From the NCBI GenBank assembly GCA_003971905.1, contig RSEE01000128.1, positions 62,001 through 126,000 of the forward strand: a DNA stretch of 64,000 nucleotides. The letters are read 5' to 3'. Shown here in pieces: positions 32,722 to 43,689 of this stretch. The notes beneath the pieces were generated by a model that was not told the origin of the DNA, did not search any database, and was given only the letters and a program-made list of their open reading frames with translations. Both the position numbers and the translations under genes were made by a program. Source of the stretch: Moniliella sp. 'wahieum' (Eukaryota > Basidiomycota > Moniliellomycetes > Moniliellales > Moniliellaceae). The number at the start of each line of letters is the position of its first letter. The first letter of the stretch is position 1.

Positions 32722-35700
32722 ATGCCGTCCCCGTCCCCGCCGCCGCCCGAGCACGCGCCCCGCGCTCCAGCGCCAACACCGACACCGACGCCGACGTCGA
32801 TGCCGACGACGACGTCGACGCCAAGCCGCCGACGGCCGAGGCGCAGCGGCAAGCCGCCGAGTCGATGCGGCGGTTCAGCTACCTGCTAGGCCAGACCGAC
32901 CTGTTCCAGCACTTTCTGCGCCTCAAGCAGCAGCGCGACCCTGCCTTTGCCGCCGCCGTCGCGCGTGCTTCTCCGCACCTCGCCGCGCCGTCTGCCGCGG
33001 GCAGCGGGGGCCACACGCGCCGCGCGCTCCCCGCCTCCTCGTCCTCCGCCCCCCGCCGACGCAAGACCGAGAAGGAGGAGGACGCGGAGCTGCTGCAGAC
33101 CGAGGACGATGTGATGTGTTTTTCGGAGTCGCCGGCGTACGTGCATGGCACTCTACGACCGTACCAGATCGACGGGCTGAACTGGCTCGTCTCGCTCTAC
33201 CACAACCACCTCAATGGCATTCTGGCCGACGAGATGGGTCTGGGCAAGACGCTACAGACGATTTCCTTCCTTGGCTATCTCAAGCACGTCGCCGGTCTGC
33301 CGCGCTACTACCTCGTGATCGTGCCCAAGTCCACGCTGGACAATTGGCGACGCGAATTCACCCGCTGGGTACCCACGTTTGACACGCTCGTCTTGACTGG
33401 CACCAAGGAAGAACGCGCCGAGACAATTGCGACGCGCTTGGTGCCCGGTACATTTGATGTGCTGATCACGACGTACGAAGTATGTCTGCGGGAAAAGGCT
33501 GCGTTGCACAAGATCACATGGGAGTACATTGTGATTGATGAGGCGCACCGGATCAAAAATGCCAGCTCGCAATTGGCCCAGATTGTCCGCTCTTTCCCCT
33601 CGCGCGGCCGGTTGCTGATTACCGGGACGCCGTTGCAAAACAATTTGTTGGAACTCTGGGCGCTGCTCAACTTTCTCCTCCCGGACGTTTTTGCCTCCGA
33701 AGCCGACTTTCATGAATGGTTTGCCGGTTCTGGTTCCGGCTCGGATTCCGGTTCGGCTCGGATGCTGGATCCGCCGCCGAAGAAGGGGTGGTGCAGCAGT
33801 TGCACCAGGTGCTGCGGCCGTTTTTGCTGCGCCGGGTCAAGGCGGATGTGGAGAAGAGTTTGTTGCCGAAAAAGGAGGTGAATCTGTACGTGGGCATGAC
33901 GGAGATGCAGCGGAAATGGTACAAGGCCTTGTTGGAAAAGGACATTGATGCTGTCAATGGTTCGGTCGGCAGCAAGGAAGGCAAGACGCGACTGCTGAAC
34001 ATTGTGATGCAGCTGCGCAAGTGCTGCAACCATCCGTACCTGTTTGATGGCGCCGAGCCCGGACCGCCCTATACCACAGCACGAACCCTGGTCCAGAACG
34101 CGGGCAAGATGCTGGTGCTGGACAAGCTATTGCGCTACCTCAAGGCCAAGCAGTCTCGTGTCCTCATCTTTTCCCAAATGAGCCGCATGCTGGACATTCT
34201 GGAGGATTACTGTTACCTCCGCGAGTATGGTACGTCCCGCTCCTGTTTTTTTTTTTGGTTGTTTGTTTCTCTGTTCTTGCCTTGCTCACCTGCCCCCTCC
34301 CCCCACACCAGAGTACTGCCGAATCGACGGCAGCACGGCGCACGAGGACCGCGTGACGGCGATTGACGAGTACAATGCGCCGGGCAGCAGCAAATTTGTG
34401 TTTTTGCTCACGACGCGCGCGGGCGGGTTGGGCATCAACCTGACGTCGGCGGATGTGGTGGTGCTCTTTGACAGCGACTGGAACCCGCAGGCGGATTTGC
34501 AAGCGATGGACCGTGCGCACCGGATCGGGCAGACGAAACAGGTGTACGTGTATCGGCTGGTAACGGAGCACGCGGTGGAGGAACGTGTGCTGGAACGGGC
34601 GCAGCAAAAGCTTCGGTTGGACCAGCTTGTGATCCAGCAGGGACGCACCGTGCCCAAGGGACAGAGTAAGGCCGAGTTGGTGGATATGCTGCAGCATGGT
34701 GCCGAGCAGATCATCCGTAACGATGCGCCGCTCTTGGCCGACGAGCAAATTGAGCGCATCATTGCCGAGGGGGAAGAGCGCACACAGGCACTGCAAGCCA
34801 AGTATGCGCATTTGGGACTCGACGCACTCACGGCACACAGCGAGGGCGGGACGTACGAATGGGAAGGCAAGGATTTCCGTCCGGACGCGACCGGACCCAA
34901 GCGACTGTGGATCGAACCGGGCAAACGAGAACGTCATACCAACTACAACATTGATGGGTACTATCGTCAGATTTCCGGTGTGCCCGCGCGCCAAGCCCAC
35001 GGCCCCCGACCACATGGCCTGCTCGCGCTCAACGAGTGGCAGTTCTTCCCGCCCCGCCTCGCCGAGCTGCAGGAGAAGGAAGTGCTGGCATACCAAAAGA
35101 GCGTGGGGTACGTGCCGCCGGTGCGGGTCAAGGAGGGGGAAAGCGAGGCGGAAGCCGAGGCGGCGCAGCAGGCCGAGCAGGCGCAGATTGAGCAGGCAGA
35201 AGCGTTGACGGAGGAGGAGCAAGCCGAGAAGGCGCAGCTGGCCCAGCAGGGGTTCCCCACGTGGTCCAAGCGCGACCTGAGCTACTTTGTGCGCGGGTGC
35301 GAAAAGTACGGCCGCGGGGCGTACCGCGAGATGGCGGCCGACTGGCTCGACGGCGAGGGCGGCAAGACAGAGGCGGAGATCCGGGCGTATGCGCGGTGTT
35401 TTTTGTGCGCGGGGCGCGGCGGAGCTGGAAGGATGGGACAAGTATGTGGCGCGGATCGAGGAGGCGGCCGGGCGGCGCAAGAAGACGCAGGCGCAGGAGA
35501 AGGCGCTGCGGGCGTGGGTGGCGCAGTACGGCGGGCAGATGGGCGCGATGGAGCTGCCGTATGCGAGCGGCACGTCGGCGTACAGCGAGACGGAGGACAA
35601 GTTTCTGCTTGTGCGGCTCGCGCACCACGGGCTGGGCGAGGGCGTGTACGACACGATCCGCCACGAGATCCTCGCCTCGCCGCTCTTCCGCTTCGACTGG

Positions 35701-35901
35701 TTCTTCAAGGCGCGCGTGCCGGCCGAGCTGGCGCGGCGGGGCGCGTTCCTGCTGGGCATGCTCGACGGCAAGCGGCGGCGCGACGACAGCCGTGGTGGGA
35801 CGCCGACGGGGGGGGGAAGCGGCGCCGGCGGTGAGGCTGGTGAGGAGGGGGGAAATGTAATGGCATGGCATTGTCACCGGCCGATGGACGGTAGATGGTA
35901 G
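32722..35901 (+). CDS. ISWI-type chromatin remodelling ATPase
   Basis: Snf2-family motor that slides nucleosomes in the nucleus. Acidic Asp/Thr N-terminus; [20 protein letters not shown]; helicase lobe 1 with [20 protein letters not shown], Walker [17 protein letters not shown] box [10 protein letters not shown] and [13 protein letters not shown]; lobe 2 with [39 protein letters not shown] and DRAHRIGQ. The HAND-SANT-SLIDE module follows: [59 protein letters not shown] and [20 protein letters not shown], which separates ISWI from other Snf2 proteins. Intron 34230-34311 (GTACGT) splices in phase 1. Frame changes near 32790, 33760 and 35400. The last ~40 residues are Gly-rich and the stop is uncertain (35858 or 35901). 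Confidence 0.95.
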
Positions 35902-36256
35902 ATGGTCGAAGTACAATGTGCGATCGGAGGTCAGAGATCGGAGAGCAGCGCCACGGCGCGTGTGGTTTGGGTGTGTGTTGGCGCGGCGCGAACTTTCAGC
36001 CATGGTGTTTCGGCGGGGGCTGTGCCGCAGTGGCGCTCCGAGCGCGTCGTCGGAGCCCGCCGTCCAGCAGGCACCAGCGCGTGTACTGCCCACCGGACGC
36101 AGCTCAAGCCATCTTGGGCCTGTCGTGCGCACTGACACTAGTCACCGCCCTCTCCCCCCACTGCACCAGCAAACCAAGCCGCAGACCTGTGTTATAAACC
36201 CCCAGCCGCAGCACCCGCCCGCCATCTTCTCGTCTTCCCCCCCCCCCCACCCCATC
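35902..36256. other. Intergenic spacer
   Basis: 355 bp between the ISWI 3' end and the secreted-protein gene. A TATAAA sequence at about 36194-36199 followed by a C run lies ~60 bp before the next ATG and may be the core promoter. Nothing else seen. Confidence 0.5.
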
Positions 36257-36903
36257 ATGCTCGCCCCCTCCTTCTCCCGCTCGCCGCGCTCCTCCTCCCG
36301 CTCGCCGGCGCCCTCGCCCCCCCTCCCGCCCCCGCGCCCAGACCGACCTCGTGTCCAAGGCCTACAACTCCTCGGGCACCCTCCACTTTGGCGACTTTGG
36401 CGACACGTGCGCGCCCGGCATCTGCTGGAACGCCAGCTTTGGCTCCGTCCGCAACGCCAGTGGCGCCGTCGAGCTGGCCCTGCGCGACCACGGCGCCCTC
36501 ATTGCCGCGAGACGTTCAGTTTCTGGGAAGTCGTCTCCACCACCCGCGGCACCAAGCGCGGCGACGGCTACGGCGTGCTCCAGTCCGAGCGCGGCAACTG
36601 CATCTCGCTCTCGCGCATGCCCACCTCGACCCCGACGTTGTGCCGTTCACTGCGGCGCCGTGCGTGTGGGAGGACGAGATGACGCTGCAGATGTGGCACA
36701 TGTTCGTCATGAACGAAAACGTCACCTACTTTGGCTTCTTTGGCGATAAGAAGGTCACTGGCACCGACACGCTCTATGGCTACAACCAACTCCTCCGACA
36801 GCAAAGCGATCATGGGCATGTACCTGCTGTCGGAGCAGTACCCGGCCACCGACTGGCTCTGGTACCGCACACCAACACCACCAACTCGGCCTGAGGAGAA
36901 CTG
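36257..36903 (+). CDS. Secreted protein of unknown function
   Basis: The start MLAPSF is followed, after one frame repair, by a strong signal peptide (LPLAALLLPLAGALA). The mature part reads TDLVSKAYNSSGTLHFGDFG, DTCAPGICWNASFGSVRNAS, ETFSFWEVVSTTRGTKRGDG, YGVLQSERGNCISLSRMP, VWEDEMTLQMWHMFVMNENV, TYFGFFGDKKVTGTDTLYGY and AIMGMYLLSEQYPATDWLWY. Possible N-glycosylation sites (NSS, NAS, NVT) and four Cys fit an extracellular location. About 200 residues, intronless, at least three single-base breaks (near 36275, 36510 and 36620). I do not recognise the family. The stop is 36894 or 36903 depending on frame. Confidence 0.65.
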
Positions 36904-37417
36904 ATTCTGAGTCCTCATTCCTCCCCATCCGCCTCGCTTGCTTGCGTTTTTGTTTGATCTTTTTCTTTGGTTGGATGGGGTCGTCATTTAGCCCCACTGT
37001 TTGAACCTGTTGCTGTGCGGACAGTCGAGCGCACTGCGCTCCCCGCGAATCGAATTGCAGTCGCAATTCCATCCTCGTAGTCAGCCTCCCTGGGCCCATC
37101 CGTCCCGCCCGCACCGCCGTGCTCCATAGCCCCTCGCCAGGCCTCACGCCTCACGCGACTGCCTAGCGTCCCAGAACGAGCAGGGGGCAGGTCCCCTGGG
37201 CAAGGTGGCGACGTGCACACACACGGCGGAGAGCAATGCAACAACCGACTGAGTTAGCCAGCCCCCCCGAGGACAGGTGGGCTGGAATTGCACAGGGCAC
37301 CCCGACGAAGGTTTAGGTAAGCCCCCCCCCCCCAGTTACTTTTTTCGCCTCGCCCCTCCTCCGCCCTTGGGCTGCTCGGCCACCCCGAACGCCTCTGCTC
37401 GCAGCGCCTCCTCCGCC
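36904..37417. other. Intergenic spacer with poly-C run
   Basis: About 510 bp: 3' flank of the secreted-protein gene, T-rich at 36945-36970, then the promoter of GCD7. GTAAGC followed by 12-13 C and CAG at 37318-37336 could be a very short leader intron or simply a homopolymer run. No ORF recognised. Confidence 0.45.
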
Positions 37418-38873
37418 ATGGCTACCTGGAGCGGCGGCCACGTCACCCTCGCCCAGCTCAGCGCGTGTCTGGCACCAACCTGGCGCTGCTCCAGAGCGTC
37501 GGCAAGCAGCTGCAGCACCGCCACATTGCCGGCTCGGCCGCCGTGACCGAGACGACGATCAAGACGCTTCGCTCGGTCGTGCGACAAGCAAGTTCTGGGA
37601 CGTGGAGCGTCTGCTGCTCATCCTGCGTCTGTCCGGCCGCTACTTGCAGCAGTGCCAGCCGGCCGAGCCGGCGGTGGGCAATGCGACGCTGCGTGTGCTG
37701 GCGCTGTTGCGCGAAGAACTCGTTTCGCTCGACTCGACGGCGCCGCGGAAAGATGCGCGCGGGACGACGATGCGTGGCTTGCTGGCCAGCGACCCGGAAC
37801 CTTTCAAGTTGTCCGCCACTGCTCCCCACCACTCCCGCTCCGCTCCGCTATCGCTACCGCTACCGCTACCGCTACGCCACTGCGACCGCCCCGCCGCCGC
37901 GGCCGGTTCCAAGTCCGATCCCAAATCCGACTATGGCACGTTGGGCAACAAGTTCCTCGCTGATCCTGCCCAAGAAGGCGGGAGCAACACGAGCGAAAGC
38001 GACTCGGACTCGGACTCGGACCACCGCCCACAACAGCTCAACCGTGGCATCTCCCACCAACTCAAGCCCGTCCTGGCTGAGATGATGCAGGAGATGATTG
38101 ATGAGCTGGAGTTGACCAACTCCAACATCTCCAAGCTGGCTAAACAACAGGTCCACTCTGGGTACGTAACCCCCCCCCCCCCCCCTTCAGTCCCTTTCTC
38201 TTGTTCGTTCGTGCCGTAGTGCACAACTGACCCGTCCGGCATGCTGCAGCGAGCTCATCCTCACCCTCGGCCGGTCGTCGGCGGTGGAAGCGTTCCTCAA
38301 GGCGGCCGCCAAGGACCGCACGTTTTCCGTCCTGGTGCTTGAAAGTTCGCCGGGCATGTGGGGCCACAGCACGGCGGCGAACCTAGCCAAGGCGGGGATC
38401 CATACGATGCTCATCTCAGATGCGAGTTTGTACGCGTGGATGCCCAAGGTGAGCAAGGTATTGCTCGGGCGCACTTTATCTTGGCCACTGGTGCCGCGGT
38501 GGTCGAGGCGGGTGGGGCGGTGGTAGCAACAGCGGCCAAGATGCACTCTACGCCACTTCACCATCGTCGCTGGCACATACAAGATTTGTCCCAACTGGGA
38601 CGATTCCCAGCGCAGACGACGCATTCGCCCGCTTTGCCCTACCTTGCAGCTGCGCTCGAACTTGCCCTGCCGCCCGCCCAGGCTTTGCCCATCGACGACC
38701 AAATTTCCTCCCGCGCAGTGGAACAGACGGAAATCGTCGCTCCCATGTACGATCTCGTCCCACCCCACCTCATCCAGGCCCTCTTCACCAACATGGGCGG
38801 CTTCCCCACCTCCCACGTCTCCCGCCTGGTCAAGGACCAGTACCACAACGACGATGTCAGCGCCTTGGCCTAA
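37418..38873 (+). CDS. GCD7: Translation initiation factor eIF2B subunit beta
   Basis: Regulatory subunit of the eIF2B exchange factor that recharges eIF2 with GTP in the cytosol. Start MATWSGGHVTLAQLSA; NLALLQSVGKQLQHRHIAGS; FWDVERLLLILRLSGRYLQQ; NATLRVLALLREEL; a Ser/Asp-rich linker; EMMQEMIDELELTNSNISKL. An intron at 38162-38249 (GTACGT, containing a 13-14 C run) splices to ELILTLGRSSAVEAFLKAAA, RTFSVLVLESSPGMWGHSTA, AGIHTMLISDASLYAWMPKV and ATAAKMHSTPFTIVAGTYKI, the Rossmann-like signature of the regulatory alpha/beta/delta group. It ends IVAPMYDLVPPHLIQALFTN and FPTSHVSRLV. ~456 residues. Single-base breaks near 37470, 37590, 38460, 38560 and 38610. Confidence 0.93.
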
Positions 38874-39996
38874 CCCCCTCGGGCTCTGCCTCCGTCGCAC
38901 CCTCTCCTCCCTCTCTCTCTCTCTCCCTCTCTTCTCACGCGTCTGTCCACCTGTCCACTGCTAGCCAATCCCACAGTCCCACTCCCACTCCCTCCGTGAC
39001 CATCCCCCGCATGGGCGCACCAGCCCCACCCCGAGAGGGAAGCCCACCGCCCAGGGCCCGAAACACAGGCAGGATGCATAGATTCTCCCGGGACCCCAGT
39101 CCGCTTTTGTTGCCCGCCCCGCGCTAGCTCTAGCTCTCGCCGTCAGGTTCTTGCCAGCCTGGTTTCCCACCCAGCGCTCCGCCACACAAGTATCCACCGC
39201 ACCGCTGCCCACCGCCCACCGGCACACAGGTCCCGCACCGAGACCAGCACCTGTTGGTCAGCCTCCTGGACTGGACGCACCATTGCTTCCTCCTCGCCCA
39301 CGTCCCAACCGCTTGGCCGTGGCCCTGTCCGAGGCCGAACAGGAATCCCGTGGCGGCCCATTCATTCGCCCGTGGGCAACTGAACGTGGGGCGCAGGAGG
39401 GTACCGTGCGTCGGCCTACCCGCTCAGGGCTGTGCCTGTACCGCCGCTCCCACACACAGCACTTAGTACCGTCAGTGCTCAGTCGCTCTCGTCGTGGGCG
39501 TCGCTGCGGCCCGTCGGGGGAAGGGGTCTAGGCGGCATCTCGTGAGGGGGCGCACAGCCCGACTCCGAGGCGCTTGGACCGCAGCCGACCGTGGCACAGG
39601 TAGGAGGTCGTGGACATGACGCCGGGGATCCCACGCAGGCTACGATCCAATGCTTGTGGTGCATTCGGATCCACCGTGCGTCAGCTCTGGGTACGTGTCA
39701 GTACGTGTCAGTCCCACTGGCACCACCAGACGAGGGAAGCAGGAGCGAACGACCGAGCACGGCGCACGGCGCACCGTTCATCTTGCCGCTGGCCGCTCTC
39801 TGCCCGCCGGGGTAGCGTGTAGTGCCTCGTGTGGCACGTCTGGACCAGAGGAGCGAGGTCTATCTAGAGTATAGTCGCTCTCTGGTCCCCTACTACTAAC
39901 CATCACTGCAGTGCGGCTGGCCAGCTCCTTGTTGGTGTCAGTCTGTGGCCCCCGTCCACCCCGGGTGGCGCTCTGCAGCGCTTCGTAACGCTTCCT

Positions 39997-40035
<39 letters not shown>

Positions 40036-40671
40036 CTCTCTCTGGGGGGGCGCAACCTCGCCATGCACACCAATGGCGCAATGTAGTCTGCTGAATCCAA
40101 AACAGGTAGAGGGGGGGTGCACGTCCCCACGGGACGCGAGACGATCAGAAACGAGCGAGATGAAGGGATTCGCCGCGGGCAGCCTGCGTCCATCAATAGC
40201 TTTTCTGCAACGTGAGCCGCGGGTGGACGTATATCCAGCATGGTGGCATTGCACTGACGCCCATCCGAACTCGCCGCCTATAGTATACGAGACGATGAGA
40301 AGAAGAGAGCCGGAGAAGAAGCAGGAGCGCATGGACTGGGTAGGTCGGTGGGTGGACGACGAACAACTCAGACGACTTCGGTACGTTGAGTTGACCTGGT
40401 AGCGGGTAGGGGAGAGCAGTGCTAAAGCTGGAACTCCAGCGGAGCAGTGGATGGGAGGGTAAGCAAAGGGGCTACAGTAGAGCCTGTGGGCCCTAAACAA
40501 GGATATGAGCATTGTAACAACAAAGTAAGGAGGCCGAGAGGGGGGGTGGGGTATGGACAACAAGTGGTGTGAACCAGACACAACAAAACAAAACAATAAA
40601 GCGAAATCTGTGGGGAGGTATATAAGGGGGGTGAGCAACCCTGGGCCGTGGGCGAGGGGGGGGGGGTTAGA
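38874..40671. other. Long intergenic region, no gene recognised
   Basis: About 1.8 kb between two convergent 3' ends. CT-rich at both sides: a CT run at 38905-38935 and a (CT)n array at 39996-40043 with CTTT interruptions. A duplicated TACGTGTCAGT occurs at 39691-39712. The ORFs seen here have no protein-like features. Confidence 0.55.
39996..40043. repeat. (CT)n microsatellite
   Basis: Pure CT for about 25 bp, then CTTT units, then CT again. Flanked on the right by a G run. Non-coding. Confidence 0.9.
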
Positions 40672-41171
40672 TCAAGGAAGATAAGTGCGATCGTCGTGCG
40701 TTCCAGCAGGTGGAGCAGTACGCTGCGAATTCGTTTGGGCGCGGTAGGCCAGGTGGCAAAACACGTCGCACTGTGAACACTGCATGTTCTTGATCCGGCT
40801 CCTCGACCTGGGCGATCAAAGGGGGACGAAGCATTGGGTTAGCTGCTACAGTGTGCGTGGGGTGTGCGTGGCCCGTGCACAGGCGGCGGTACCGGGGGGG
40901 GCGTACCATCCAATGTAAGGCCCAGCGGGGGAGCGCGCGGGGTGTGCCTGGGTGGCGCGCAGGGGGGAGGTGGCGACGGGCGAGTGGGGCGGGGCGAGCA
41001 TGATGCGCCCAGGCGGCGAGGGGGAGGAGGAAGAGGAGGCGGAAGAGGAGACGAAGAGCAAGAGCAAGAGGCTGATGGCGTTGGCGCCGAGAGAGCGGAG
41101 GAGGACGGGGAGGAAGCGGGAGGACCCGTGCCGGGGGGGCGGGTGGAGCTGGCAGCAGGGAGGGTGGACAT
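40672..41171 (-). CDS. Small protein with hydrophobic segment and CxxC-x4-CH tail
   Basis: Not recognised. The start MSTLPAASS at 41171 is followed, after one frame repair, by LPVLLRSLGANAISLLLLLF (likely membrane segment), a Ser/Pro-rich stretch, then RIMLAPPHSPVATSPLRATQ and AGPYIGW. A 99-nt intron (40906-40808, GTACGC...CAG) splits the Trp codon. Exon 2 gives SRSRIKNMQCSQCDVFCHLA and YRAQTNSQRTAP, ending DRTYLP. The phase-correct splice and a coherent GPYIGWSRSRIKNMQCSQC joint are the main evidence that this is real. The Cys/His cluster (CxxCxxxxCH) could bind a metal or form disulfides. About 135 to 140 residues. Confidence 0.5.
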
Positions 41172-43689
41172 GCTGGTGGGAGGTGCAATGCGCAGAGCAA
41201 GCAGCGGACAGAGCAGGCGGTCGCATGGACATCTACACCGAAAGGGCTGGGTTATTATAAGGGCTTGTGAGGCTATAGCAGGGTGCGGTGGAGCAGCGCG
41301 GGAGCAGTGCAGTCGACTCTCATCCTGTGCAGTGGGTTTCTGCGGCGCATCCACATGTCTTTTTGTGGGTGGACACGGAAAGGGGAAGAAGGGATTTTGC
41401 TCACAGGCCGTTCAGGGGTGGCGATTTTGATGAATGGCCGAGAGACGGGAGGAGCAGCAGAGCGCTCGTTGGATCCAGACGACAAAGAGAGGGCCGGCAG
41501 GATGGCGCAGCCGATGAACGGGCTGTGGAATCCTCCACAACAACTCATATGTGTTCCGTTGATGTGTGCGTTGTATTCGCTACCGGGGGGGCGCCACACA
41601 ACCGCACGCCCACACGGCAGGAGCACGCAGCGCAAACCGGACAGAGCCCCCTTTTGCGATTCAAGAGTGGGTCTGGACACCAAGAGGGGCCGCCGCGCAG
41701 GCACGTTTATAGATGGCCCAGCTGTTCCCAGCCAAACGAGAGCTAATTGGCCGGAGCATCCGCTGGACAGAAATGATATGGGCTGGACCGCCGGCATCAC
41801 TGCCCTGGGGCAGCAGCTCTGTCTCCCCGCCCTCGGTTGTTTCCAGCATTACTGTCACTGATGAACATCTCAACGTCCACAGCGCCTACTATAGTTGCCC
41901 GTTTCGACATACCTGTGTGGATGCATCCTTTGGCGTGTGTCGCACAGCGGATGGACAGCTACGTGCGCCAACCTGTGCGTCTACAGCGGGGGTGCGGGTG
42001 TGTTGCGCGCAAGACGAAAAGGGGGCAAAGGGGGGGCAAGGGGGGGCAGCACGAATGGCCAAACAAGAGAGGAGGTAGAGAGGGGGCCGGAGGCAGGCGG
42101 GAGCAGAGAGACAGGCACGGGGGGAGCGTCATCGGCTCCTCACTGCCCCCTTCCGCGGGCCGATCGCAGACGCAATATTGATAGGAAGGCAATCGGGCAT
42201 GAGAAACGTTCAACCGCAGCTCCACAGGGTACTCTACACTTGCTGTACTTGGCGTTCCTCAGGATTCAATGTCCGCAGCAACTGCCACCTTTGCCACCGC
42301 CACTTCTTCGCTCTACTGATCACCTCGTTTCCGCTTACATTGCTACCGTCGGAGTAGCCCTCTACTTGAAGGCGATTGCCGAATAGAGTGCTCTGCCTCC
42401 ATGCCGCAGCGCTACATACTTTCGACTTGTCGGAGCAAAAGCGGAATGCGATAGGAGACCACAATACGCTTCCTGCGGGCCACACTCCAAAAGCCGTTCT
42501 CCCCCCTGGTCATGATGAAGCGCGTGGTATTACCGCTATGCGAAGACGGCCCAGAAGATGTTTTCGGAAGCACGGTGAAGAAGGAATTGACGATGAGCCA
42601 GCGGCGGATACAAGTGCGCAGCATTTCTTTGGTCATCCAGCTTGAGACTCTTGAGGAGCTCTGCAAACGACACAAGAACACACACCTGTGTTGGGAGCAA
42701 TATTATGGAGCCCCATCGGACCTGCCTGGGTTGGACGTTGGGCGGTGGATACTATTTTGCTTGGGGCTTTGTTTTCGTCGAGCGGCAGAGTAAGCACCGC
42801 CCACCGTATCCTATTCCGGTGGGGGGGCAGTCGATATGATCTACTTGACCGCACGTCTCCCAGCAGCGTTTCCTTTTGGCGACACAGCTTTTGTTTTCCT
42901 TGGTACTGGGCGGGTGAGCAGGCGGGCCAAGGGCATGTCGATCGTGGCGGATCCGGGATGGACGGGGGCAGTCGAGGGTGGGTTGGAGGGGGGCCTGGGC
43001 GATCAGGATGCAGGCGAGAGAGGAGAGGGCCGATGGGGATGGGGATGACGATGAGGGTGGGGACGGGGCAGAGCGATGAGCCTGGCCAGCGCGCCACACG
43101 GCGTGAGACGCGGGCAGAACCCACTGGGGGCGCCACACGTGACACGTGTGATGGGCCGCTGTCACCGTCACGCCGAGCACGTGGTCCTTGGCCTGGCTGG
43201 GTGCTGCGCCCGCCTGCGCCACTCCGCCGGCGCCACACGGAAGACACCCGTCAGCGTCCCCGACGCTGCGTCTGCCGCCATCCCGTCCAGCACATCCCCC
43301 GGCCAAACTACAAACCGAGGCAAGCCCACGCAAGGGTCCGCCCTGCGTGTCTGCGGCGCAACCGACCAGCCGTGTGAGATGGAGAGACGCGGGTGACACG
43401 GGCACAGACAGACGACGCGAGGGACGAGTGAAGCCTGACACTTGACGCTGGAAGCTTGGATTCGGCACAGACAGGCGGAGGTGGGCGGCCTGGGTGCGGT
43501 TGCGCAGGGAAGGGTGCTGGGGCAGCATGGCTTTGGTAAGGGCAGGGGGTTTGGTTTGTTCCCCGTAGCAGACAGCAACCGCAGCCGTTGGTTGCTAGTT
43601 ATACTTGCTCGTCGTGCCCTCCACCACCCACACCCCAACACACCGCCTCTTCCGCCGCCCTCTTGCTCGTGGGGTTGAGTGCCACCGCC
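41172..43689. other. Long intergenic region
   Basis: About 2.5 kb between divergent genes. No conserved protein is recognisable. G runs at 42018-42048 and a paired E-box CACGTGACACGTG at 43136-43148 stand out, the latter 540 bp before the C2H2 regulator. A minus-strand stretch at 42752-43060 encodes a short Cys-rich tail (see findings) but lacks a convincing start. Confidence 0.5.
41251..41260 (-). promoter_or_regulatory. TATA-like box of the small CxxC gene
   Basis: TTATAATAAC on the minus strand, about 80 bp upstream of the ATG at 41171, in otherwise GC-rich sequence. It is a candidate core promoter by sequence and spacing only. Confidence 0.35.

Noticed and set aside
34164-35771. 535-codon open frame antisense to ISWI
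   Set aside because: Shadow of the conserved helicase and SANT/SLIDE region; composition is Arg/Leu/Pro-rich without motifs.
39901-40660. Minus-strand open frame of 286 codons at 39778-40638
   Set aside because: It runs through the CT microsatellite and has no recognisable domain, start context or conserved composition.
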